From: Bacteroidales bacterium
GTDB taxonomy: Bacteria; Bacteroidota; Bacteroidia; Bacteroidales; WCHB1-69
Length of the DNA: 44,275 nucleotides
Direction of reading: 5' to 3'
Assembly (NCBI GenBank): GCA_017506175.1
Contig: JAFVNW010000053.1
Coordinates: forward strand, 1 to 44,275
Made by a program: the position numbers and the translations under genes. Positions 1 through 6,844 of this stretch are shown piece after piece (position 1 is the first letter of the stretch; each line of letters begins with the position of its first letter). The notes below the pieces were generated by a model. That model saw only the letters and a program-made list of their open reading frames with translations. It was not told where the DNA came from and searched no databases.

Positions 1-18
1 AGCATACGATAAATTGTG

Positions 19-117
19 TATCTTTGCGTTTCATTTAGGTGTTGCATGTCATTTTATTTTTGGTCGAACAAAATTACATTTTAACACCAATCTGGCTGGC
101 TTCGGTCAGCCTTTTTT
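19..117 (+). ncRNA. Candidate short leader transcript or small RNA with terminator
   Basis: A Bacteroidota-type -7 box (TATCTTTG, 19-26) is followed about 70 bases later by a strong intrinsic terminator (94-117), so a transcript of roughly 85 nt is predicted. Between them lies a possible 12-codon ORF (46-84, peptide MSFYFWSNKITF), in which five of twelve residues are aromatic. It ends 9 nt before the terminator stem, an arrangement like a leader-peptide attenuator. No gene follows on this strand for over 600 nt, so it could be a stand-alone small RNA, an orphaned attenuator, or chance. The -33 element would lie outside the window. Confidence 0.35.
94..117 (+). terminator. Intrinsic terminator
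   Basis: The stem GGCTGGC (94-100) and GTCAGCC (105-111) is closed by a UUCG tetraloop and followed by six T residues. This is a textbook rho-independent terminator reading rightwards. Confidence 0.85.
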
Positions 118-147
118 ATAACTTTTTTACTTGAACTTATAATGAAG

Positions 148-179
148 AGATGAAAAGATTAAAGGATGAAAGGATGAAG
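148..179. repeat. Tandem octamer repeat, four units
   Basis: There are four consecutive 8-bp units: AGATGAAA, AGATTAAA, GGATGAAA and GGATGAAG. A similar five-unit array lies at 9458-9497. Both are intergenic. Their function is unknown. Confidence 0.7.
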
Positions 180-190
180 GAGGGATGTAG

Positions 191-264
191 GGCTGTCATA
201 TTATGGCAGCCAATCTGAGAATTGAAGGTTAAGATTATGTAGGGCCGTCGTAGCATGGCGGCCC
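191..264. repeat. Two short imperfect palindromes
   Basis: A 21-bp imperfect palindrome at 191-211 (arms GGCTG and CAGCC) and a 23-bp one at 242-264 (arms GGGCCG and CGGCCC) are each preceded by GTAGG. They look like two diverged copies of the same small palindromic repeat. With the composite element at 287-384 they fill the intergenic space left of the restriction-modification gene. No coding signal is seen here. Confidence 0.6.
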
Positions 265-286
265 ATTGATAAATGGGAGGATTCCA

Positions 287-384
287 CCCCGAAGGGGTGA
301 TATTCCAGTAACCTCAGACAAGGCCTCTTGAGGCCGCAGTCTGGGGTAGGGAAGTGCAGGGGGAGTGGCGTGTGGAAGACACGC
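287..384 (+). repeat. Composite palindromic element, left copy
   Basis: Three parts occur in order: a hairpin CCCCGAAGGGG (287-297), a 47-bp imperfect palindrome starting CCAGTAACC and ending CTGGGGTAGGG (305-351), and a hairpin with arms GCGTGT and ACACGC (368-384). The 47-bp core is repeated in inverted orientation, with the same length, at 4816-4862 beyond the restriction-modification gene, again between two hairpins. The family is not identified; it resembles REP or MITE-like interspersed palindromes. Confidence 0.7.
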
Positions 385-434
385 TACCTTCAGGAAAACA
401 CCCACTTTCTTGCATTTTTTTCATTCCTTTTCTC

Positions 435-475
435 GCAATTTTTGGCTCTAAAATTGCAAAAAAATGGTAAATTTG
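435..475 (+). promoter_or_regulatory. Predicted promoter with operator-like inverted repeat, upstream of the R-M gene
   Basis: A -7 box TAAATTTG (468-475) lies 23 bp from a TTTG (441-444), a somewhat long spacing for the Bacteroidota TTTG / TAnnTTTG promoter. A perfect inverted repeat, GCAATTTT (435-442) and AAAATTGC (450-457) with a 7-bp spacer, overlaps the -33 element and could be a repressor site. The promoter would give a 5' leader of about 270 nt. Confidence 0.4.
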
Positions 476-568
476 CAGCCGAAAATTTTACTAAAAACAA
501 TCGAAAAAACACAAAATAAAGGAAAAGAAGATAATTAATTATAATTGAGCTTTACGCTCTTATTCTCT

Positions 569-681
569 CACGGAAAATCGGCAAATTTTAAAGTGAAAGC
601 GGGAATTAAGTAGCGAAAGCTGCGCTCAAGGGCGTGGGCTTTTGTCTTATTTCGCTTTCTGGCTTTGCCGAGCCGTCCGTG
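569..681 (+). other. Nested inverted repeat, predicted structured 5' leader of the R-M gene
   Basis: Three helices nest inside each other: CACGGA (569-574) with TCCGTG (676-681), CGGCAAA (579-585) with TTTGCCG (664-670), and GAAAGCG (595-601) with CGCTTTC (653-659). The inner part extends with further imperfect pairing. All three pair in the correct nested order over 113 nt, which is unlikely by chance. It lies between the predicted promoter and the start codon at 755. It could be a regulatory RNA leader or the remnant of a small mobile element. Confidence 0.55.
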
Positions 682-754
682 AAAATAGGGCAAGTAAAAA
701 AGTTCCACGCTTTTTTATTACTGTCCGAGGATAAAATTATTAGGCAGTGATACA

Positions 755-3700
755 ATGATAACAAAAGATAATTTAGCAAATCTTCTAACACACTTCGGCT
801 TCTCGGAAAGCAACAATATTTACACGAAATCATATACCACAGGTGCAAGCATTGAAGTCAACTTCAATACGCAAAAAATCACTTACGCACCATTAGATGA
901 TACTCTTACTGAAGGACAATTTCCATCTAAAGAAAAAACTGCAAATGGATTTGTGGTTCACCGTGATACAACGCTGAATTTCAATGCTAAAGAGAATTTT
1001 GTCTGCCTTGTCTGCGTGCATCTTCTGCTTGAAAAGGGTTATGAAGCAAAGCACATTGTTTTTGAACCTGCATTCAAGGTCGGGCATGTGAACAAACCAT
1101 CATACGGCGATATTCTTGTTTTCGACAAGGAGTATAAACCGCTTGTGCTGATTGAAAACAAGACCTACGGCAGCGAGTTCAGCCACGAATGGAACAATAT
1201 GCAGAAAGACGGAGGACAGCTTTTCAGTTACCTCGGTCCGCTTGTGAACGAACTTGGCTTCTGCGAAAATCTTGTGCTTTTTGCGGCTGATTTCGAAGAT
1301 AAATTGATTCTGAAAAATCATATCATCACGCTGAAGGACAATGAGAAGCGTATTGCCGATTTGGACAATCCGAAAACATTCGGCAACGCACAAGGCAAAT
1401 ATTTCGATGTATGGAATGAAACTTATGCAAAATCATTCGAGACAAAAGGCTTGTTCGAGCCCGATATTGCCGCTTATTCCATTGGGAAACTGAAATATAC
1501 GGTTGCCGATTTGAAGGAGCTCTCGCACGCTGAAATCCGTCCGATTTACCATGAGTTCGCCACCATCTTGCGCAACCATGCCATAACCGATTTTGAGCAT
1601 TCGTTCTACATTCTGATTGATCTGTTTCTCTGTAAAATCACCGACGAGCGCAACAATCCCGATGATTTGCAATTCTATTACAAAGGCATCACACGCGACA
1701 CGCCAAAGGATTATTGCAACCGATTGTTGAAGCTATATCAGGAAGGCAAAAAACAGCTTTTCAATGTCGAGGTCGTGAACAAGGAGGAAAGCGATATCAA
1801 GCAGATTTTTGAGGACACAAACCGCTCTGTAACAAATGGTCTTTTCGCTGGAATCAAGGAGCTGTTTGAGGAAATAAAATTCTATAACATCAAGAAATTC
1901 AATTTTATAGATGTAGAGAATAAAGAAGATTTTGAAAAGAACTTCCAAATTCTCATCAAGATTGCCGCGCTTATTCAAGATATAAACTTGAGCAACAGCG
2001 AAACGAACCACTTCTTTGGCGATTTGTTTGAAGGTTTGCTCTCTAAAAATGTGCATCAGACGGAAGGTCAGTTCTTTACGCCGCTTCCGATTGTGAATTT
2101 CATCATCAAATGTCTGCCAGAGTTTCCTAATTCAAGTAATGTGAAAGTGCTTGATTATGCTTGCGGTGCGGGGCATTTCCTTACGGAGTTTATAAAGAAC
2201 TATCCCGCCGCCAAAGCATACGGCATTGAGAAAAGCCAGACACTCAGCCAAGTGGCTAAAATAGCAACCATCATCAACGGCAGCAAGGATGCCCGTATTG
2301 TTTTCAAAGATTCGCTTAGTGTCCTCAACACGCAGGAAATCCGTTTTCAAGGGTTCGACAATGATAGTTTCGACTGCATCATAGCCAATCCGCCGTATAG
2401 CGTGAAAGGCTTTTTGAACACGCTGACCGTCAACGACCGTCAACAATTCGACCTTATCCGTTTTGTGGAGGAAAAAGCATACGGCGCGAATAACAGCATC
2501 GAGTGTTTCTTTATTGAACGCACAAAGCATTTTCTGCGTTCAAACGGATTTGTCGGCATCGTTTTACCGAGCTCAATCCTTTCAAACGGCAACCTTTACA
2601 TAAAGACGCGTGAACTGCTATTCGCCCATTTCAACATCTTGGCTATTGTGAACTTGAACAGCCGCACTTTCGGTTCTACTGGCACAAATACCATTGTCCT
2701 TTTCGCCCAAAGAGTGAAGAACAAAAATTCACACGGGCTTTTAGAGACATTTATAGCAAAGAAGGATTACACGCAATACACGACGTATAAAGCAATTGAG
2801 AATTATATTCAAAAGCAAGGTTACGATGAATCGGCATATTTCGAGTTTATGCAAGATGATGAGTTGTCCGAAGAACTCGAACAACATGAAATATTTGCCG
2901 ACTACAAACGGAATTTCACATCGTCGCCGATAAAGAAGACCGTTCAAATGGAATGGTTCAAGGCTTCGACGTTTTTCAATGATGAAGTAAAGGAAAACAG
3001 CAAAGAATACAGAAAACTCTTTGCCGATTTTTGCCAAAGCAACGAATATAAAACGCTGGAAAAGAGAGAACAATGCAAACAGTTTATTGCCTTTGCAAAG
3101 GCGATAGAATGCGACAAACTCAATACTTTCATTCAGATAGAGAACAACCAAGTTGCCATTCTGCAATCGCCGCCCGACAAAGTTGGGAACAAAAGCAACA
3201 AAGCGCAGATTGTCAAATTCTTGGGCTACGATTGGAGCAATCGCAAAGGCGATGAGGGCATAAAATATGTGACCAACAAATCCTTTGTTGAAAATGGCGA
3301 AGACGCGATCGACAACGATGACAGCGATACAGAAGCGGTAACTGCCATCAACTCAATAAAATATATCGACACGCCGCTGTACAATCCTAACGATGCGTGG
3401 GACTGCTCGAAGTTCGCGTTTGCCATCCGCAAGCATATTTACGGGCAATGCCGCAAATTCTCTTTCGGCGAAAACGAGAAAGAAATAAATGCCGACTTCA
3501 ACGGCGAAATGGGCGAGCTGTTTTCATTCGCCAAATTGTCGGATATGGTTGATTTCAGCCGAACGGAGTTCGACAAGGCGATAAAACTAACGGCAGACAA
3601 GAAAATTGAAATTGTGAGCAAGTATCCGTTGGTTAGGTTGGGTGGAGATGATGGTGTCTGTAACATTTTGATTGGTGGCACACCTTCAAGAAAAAATGCT

Positions 3701-4741
3701 GCATATTTTACAGGTAATAATTTGTGGGTTTCTATTGCAGAAATGAAAGGACAGGTTATTACAGATACTAAAGAAAAAATCACTGATGCAGGAGTAAAAA
3801 ATTCAAATGTTAAACTAATACCCAAAGGAACCACTCTTTTAAGTTTCAAACTCAGCATTGGCAAGACTGCTATTGCTGGTGTGGATTTATATACAAACGA
3901 AGCGATAGCCGCATTAATCCCTAAGGAAACAAATCCTAATTCAGAAAAATATGTCTCAGATGAATATCTTTTCGCATTATTCAATGGCAAATTAATTGAC
4001 CTTGAAAATGTTGGGAATAAGGCTTTTGGGAAGAGTTTGAATAGTGCATACTTAAACAATGAGGTCAAAATTCCTCTTCCGCCTTCCGATATTCAACAAA
4101 AAATCGTTTCCGAATGCGAAACAGTTGATGAAGAATACAACAACAGCCGAATGAGTATAGAGGAATACAAAAAAAAGATTGCAGAAGTGTTTGAGCGTCT
4201 TGAAGTTATAAGTAAAATGGGGGGGGTAACTTGCAGATTATCAAATAGTTATATTTTTGATATTTCTATCGGTCGCAGAATACTTAACACGGAAGTTAAT
4301 CCGAATTATGACATCCCTGTTTATAGCGCAAACGTATTTGAACCATTCGGAATGATAGACAAACTTCTGATAGAAGATTTTTCTAAGGAATCTGTGCTGT
4401 GGGGGATAGATGGTGATTGGATGGTAAATGTGATTCCAGCCAATAAACCGTTTTATCCAACAGACCATTGTGGAGTGTTGCGAATAAAAACAGATGACAT
4501 TTTGCCCAAATATATGGCTCACTTGTTGGAGGAAGAAGGTAAAAAAGTAGGTTTTAAACGCAGTTACCGTGCTTCAATTGACCGAATAGAAAGTTTGTCG
4601 GTGAAAGTTGCTCCAATAGAAGAACAACGAAAAGCAGTTTCCGAAATCGAATCCTACGAAGCCGAAATCGCCAAAGCAAAAGCAGTGATGGCAGGTTGTG
4701 CCGAGCGGAAAAAGCAGATTTTGGAGAAGTGGCTGAGATAA
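755..4741 (+). CDS. Single-chain restriction-modification enzyme (Type IIG / fused Type I-like R-M-S)
   Basis: This 1328-residue enzyme should cut DNA and methylate adenine at a specific site. The N-terminal part carries a PD-(D/E)xK nuclease signature (D119, E134-N-K136), followed by QLFSY at 155-159, which resembles the QxxxY motif of HsdR nucleases. The N6-adenine methylase domain has an S-adenosylmethionine motif (VLDYACGAGHF, 465-475) and the catalytic NPPY (548-551). The C-terminus holds two HsdS-type target-recognition domains (about 957-1125 and 1165-1328) joined by a charged, probably coiled-coil segment. No helicase motor is seen, so it is not a classical Type I restriction subunit. 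A run of eight G residues (4219-4226) lies between the two recognition domains. The recognition-domain region looks more AT-rich than the rest, as expected for exchanged specificity modules. Inverted composite repeats flank the gene. Its specificity cannot be deduced. Confidence 0.9.
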   Translation: MITKDNLANLLTHFGFSESNNIYTKSYTTGASIEVNFNTQKITYAPLDDTLTEGQFPSKEKTANGFVVHRDTTLNFNAKENFVCLVCVHLLLEKGYEAKHIVFEPAFKVGHVNKPSYGDILVFDKEYKPLVLIENKTYGSEFSHEWNNMQKDGGQLFSYLGPLVNELGFCENLVLFAADFEDKLILKNHIITLKDNEKRIADLDNPKTFGNAQGKYFDVWNETYAKSFETKGLFEPDIAAYSIGKLKYTVADLKELSHAEIRPIYHEFATILRNHAITDFEHSFYILIDLFLCKITDERNNPDDLQFYYKGITRDTPKDYCNRLLKLYQEGKKQLFNVEVVNKEESDIKQIFEDTNRSVTNGLFAGIKELFEEIKFYNIKKFNFIDVENKEDFEKNFQILIKIAALIQDINLSNSETNHFFGDLFEGLLSKNVHQTEGQFFTPLPIVNFIIKCLPEFPNSSNVKVLDYACGAGHFLTEFIKNYPAAKAYGIEKSQTLSQVAKIATIINGSKDARIVFKDSLSVLNTQEIRFQGFDNDSFDCIIANPPYSVKGFLNTLTVNDRQQFDLIRFVEEKAYGANNSIECFFIERTKHFLRSNGFVGIVLPSSILSNGNLYIKTRELLFAHFNILAIVNLNSRTFGSTGTNTIVLFAQRVKNKNSHGLLETFIAKKDYTQYTTYKAIENYIQKQGYDESAYFEFMQDDELSEELEQHEIFADYKRNFTSSPIKKTVQMEWFKASTFFNDEVKENSKEYRKLFADFCQSNEYKTLEKREQCKQFIAFAKAIECDKLNTFIQIENNQVAILQSPPDKVGNKSNKAQIVKFLGYDWSNRKGDEGIKYVTNKSFVENGEDAIDNDDSDTEAVTAINSIKYIDTPLYNPNDAWDCSKFAFAIRKHIYGQCRKFSFGENEKEINADFNGEMGELFSFAKLSDMVDFSRTEFDKAIKLTADKKIEIVSKYPLVRLGGDDGVCNILIGGTPSRKNAAYFTGNNLWVSIAEMKGQVITDTKEKITDAGVKNSNVKLIPKGTTLLSFKLSIGKTAIAGVDLYTNEAIAALIPKETNPNSEKYVSDEYLFALFNGKLIDLENVGNKAFGKSLNSAYLNNEVKIPLPPSDIQQKIVSECETVDEEYNNSRMSIEEYKKKIAEVFERLEVISKMGGVTCRLSNSYIFDISIGRRILNTEVNPNYDIPVYSANVFEPFGMIDKLLIEDFSKESVLWGIDGDWMVNVIPANKPFYPTDHCGVLRIKTDDILPKYMAHLLEEEGKKVGFKRSYRASIDRIESLSVKVAPIEEQRKAVSEIESYEAEIAKAKAVMAGCAERKKQILEKWLR
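4219..4226 (+). repeat. Poly-G tract (8 G) between the recognition domains of the R-M gene
   Basis: Eight consecutive G residues encode the end of codon M1155, two glycines and the first base of the next codon. With seven G the next codon is TAA. With nine G the frame reaches TAG after about nine codons. Either change would remove the second recognition domain. Such tracts are classic sites of slipped-strand mispairing. Confidence 0.9.
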
Positions 4742-4745
4742 TTCC

Positions 4746-4770
4746 ATTCGCGCAATTCGCGCAATTCGCG
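4746..4770. repeat. Short tandem repeat of ATTCGCGCA
   Basis: Nearly three 9-bp units (ATTCGCGCA, ATTCGCGCA, ATTCGCG) start 5 nt after the R-M stop codon. Their function is unknown. Confidence 0.8.
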
Positions 4771-4780
4771 GTCAATAGTC

Positions 4781-4883
4781 GCGTCTCTCCGAGACGCTAT
4801 GGCCCTACCGCGCATCCCTACCCCAGACTGCGGCCAATTTGGCCTTAGTCTGGGGTTACTGGGAGTGCGTTCCTCCGGAACGC
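4781..4883 (-). repeat. Composite palindromic element, right copy, inverted
   Basis: A hairpin with arms GCGTCTC and GAGACGC (4781-4797), a 47-bp imperfect palindrome (4816-4862) and a hairpin with arms GCGTTCC and GGAACGC (4867-4883) occur in order. The core is the inverted counterpart of 305-351: on the minus strand it again starts CCAGTAACC and ends CTGGGGTAGGG. Together the two copies bracket the R-M gene. The rest of the stretch to 5044 is AT-rich and holds a weak hairpin at 4980-5010 that may end the permease transcript. Confidence 0.7.
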
Positions 4884-5044
4884 AAAAGGATGAAGGGTCA
4901 CGTTATTGCATTGACAATCAAGTATTTTGAAATGTGGATTATCGCAACAGTACTATTCCGCGTCTTACAAGCTAAAAGTAGATAATTCCCCAATTTTTTT
5001 AGGGTTATCTGCAAGAAAACAGTAAATGAAAAACCGCTTGCCGC

Positions 5045-6121
5045 TTACGCCGTCTTGACCCGCGGGTCGAGCCAGCCGTAGATGATGTCAACGATGATGT
5101 TGATAATCACAAGGATGACGGAAACGTAAAGGAGAGAGCCCATCACAACCGGGAAATCATATTTGTCGAGGGCATCTACAATCACCACGCCCATGCCTTT
5201 CCAATCGAAGATGTACTCCACGAAGACGGCACCCGCCAGCAGGGAGGCAAGCCAGCCGGAAACGGCGGTCACCACTGGGTTCAGCGCGTTTTTCAAGGCG
5301 TGGCGAAGCATAATCATGGATGGAGCAACGCCTTTCGCCCGCGCCGTACGGATATAGTCCTGTGCCATCACGTCCAGCACCGAGTTCTTCGTCAGTTCTA
5401 TTACAATGGCTAATGGCCTGATTCCCAATGTAATGGCGGGTAGTATGATGTTTTTCAAGTCCAAATACATCCCGCTTCCGTAATTGTCCACGGTGTAGAG
5501 GCTGCCGAACATGCTCAAGCCGGTGTAGTCGGCCAACAGGAAGGCGAAGATCCAGGCAAAGAGGATGGCTGCGAAAAACGAGGGTACCGACATGCCTAAA
5601 ACAGAGAAGAAAAGCGCCGACTTGTCGAACCATGTCCCCTGGTAGATGGCGCACAGGATGCCGATGAAGATGCCGACGAAGATGGCGAAGAGGATGGCGA
5701 CGATGGCGAGGAGAAGGGTCTTTGGGAACGCTTCAACGATGATTTCACCCACCGGTCGTTTGCTCTGGTAGGAGCGGCGGAGGTAGGGCTTTTTCAGTAC
5801 AATAGAAGATTCATCGAAAGATAGTATCTTGACGTAGTGGTAGTTGCGGTCGTTGAGGTAGAAAAACGACTCGGTGTCCTTGGTCTTGTGCCAGGAGATG
5901 GGGGAGAGGTCGTTGAGGTAGGCGAGGTACTGCACGCCGATGGGCAAATCCAAACCGAGTTCCTTTCGGATGGCCTCTTCGGTTGCAATGTCGCTGCGTT
6001 GCCCCATCATCACACGGGCCGGATCGCTCGGAAGAACTGTGAAAAGGAAAAACACGAGGGTGATTACTCCGATGAGAAGTAAAAACCCATAGCCTATGCG
6101 CTTGAGAATGAACCGCAGCAT
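5045..6121 (-). CDS. ABC transporter permease, DppB/OppB type
   Basis: This is an integral membrane subunit of a peptide/nickel-type ABC importer. The 358-residue chain begins with a basic stretch and a transmembrane helix (about 10-32) ending in FTVLPSDPAR, the usual start of DppB-family permeases. An extracytoplasmic region of about 100 residues follows, then five or so helices. The cytoplasmic loop carries DYIRTARAKGV, the EAA-type motif that contacts the ATPase. It starts 6 nt after the response-regulator stop codon, so it is probably cotranscribed with the two-component pair. The usual DppC partner does not follow; the R-M region lies downstream. Substrate is unknown, and peptide uptake is inferred from the family only. 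Confidence 0.88.
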   Translation of the reverse strand: MLRFILKRIGYGFLLLIGVITLVFFLFTVLPSDPARVMMGQRSDIATEEAIRKELGLDLPIGVQYLAYLNDLSPISWHKTKDTESFFYLNDRNYHYVKILSFDESSIVLKKPYLRRSYQSKRPVGEIIVEAFPKTLLLAIVAILFAIFVGIFIGILCAIYQGTWFDKSALFFSVLGMSVPSFFAAILFAWIFAFLLADYTGLSMFGSLYTVDNYGSGMYLDLKNIILPAITLGIRPLAIVIELTKNSVLDVMAQDYIRTARAKGVAPSMIMLRHALKNALNPVVTAVSGWLASLLAGAVFVEYIFDWKGMGVVIVDALDKYDFPVVMGSLLYVSVILVIINIIVDIIYGWLDPRVKTA

Positions 6122-6127
6122 GCGAAC

Positions 6128-6838
6128 CTACATCACTAATTTGAATCCCACGCCGTGAACGTTGATGATCTTGACGTTGGGGTCGCTCTCCTTGAATATC
6201 TTACGAAGTTTGGTGATATAGACATCCATGCTCCGGGCGTTGTAGTAGCTGTCGTCGCCCCAGATTTTCTTGAGTGCGAAGCTGCGTTCCAGCACTTCGT
6301 TCTTCTTTTGAATCAGCATGGTGAGCAGCTCCGCCTCGCGGGTGGTCAACTCCTTCGGCTCCCCGTTGATGATGAGGTTTTGGCTGGGCGCATTGAAAAC
6401 GATCTTGTCGCTGATTCTGTAGTCTTGAACCTCTTCTTCCTCTTTGCCGGAGCGGCGGAGCAGCGCTTGGATGCGGGCCAGCAGGATTTCCATGGCGAAG
6501 GGTTTCGTCAGGTAGTCGTCACCGATGGAAAGCCCTTCGATGATGTCATCCTGCATGTTTTTGGCTGTGATGAAGATGATGGGCATGTGTTTGTCCATTT
6601 TCCGAATGCTCTTGGCGAGGGTGAATCCGTCTTGGATGGGCATCATTACATCCACCAGACAGATGTCGAAATCCTTGGAACAGAACATCTCGTAGGCTTG
6701 TTCGCCGTTGTTGGCATGTTCCACGATATAATTCTTGGCTGTCAGGTAGGTAGTGAGGACTTTGCCGAGGTTGACATCGTCCTCTGCCAATAAAATTCTG
6801 CACTCCTTCTTGGCTTCTTGTCTCTTCTCTTTTTCCAT
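6128..6838 (-). CDS. OmpR-family response regulator (RprY-like)
   Basis: This is a DNA-binding response regulator of 236 residues. The receiver domain (about 12-130) has the acidic pair E19/D20/D21, phospho-acceptor D63 in LVDVMMP, T91 and K112 in TKPF. The C-terminal winged-helix domain (about 140-236) has the usual LTTREAELL and MDVYITKLRKIF features. It lies 6 nt after the histidine-kinase stop codon and is its likely partner. The overall arrangement resembles the RprX/RprY pair of Bacteroides; target genes cannot be deduced. The first 11 residues are charged and not part of the fold, so a start a few codons later is possible. Confidence 0.92.
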   Translation of the reverse strand: MEKEKRQEAKKECRILLAEDDVNLGKVLTTYLTAKNYIVEHANNGEQAYEMFCSKDFDICLVDVMMPIQDGFTLAKSIRKMDKHMPIIFITAKNMQDDIIEGLSIGDDYLTKPFAMEILLARIQALLRRSGKEEEEVQDYRISDKIVFNAPSQNLIINGEPKELTTREAELLTMLIQKKNEVLERSFALKKIWGDDSYYNARSMDVYITKLRKIFKESDPNVKIINVHGVGFKLVM

Positions 6839-6844
6839 AATATT

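Noticed and set aside
1-754. CRISPR array or insertion sequence among the repeats
   Set aside because: The repeats are individual palindromes of differing sequence without regular spacers, and no transposase is encoded.
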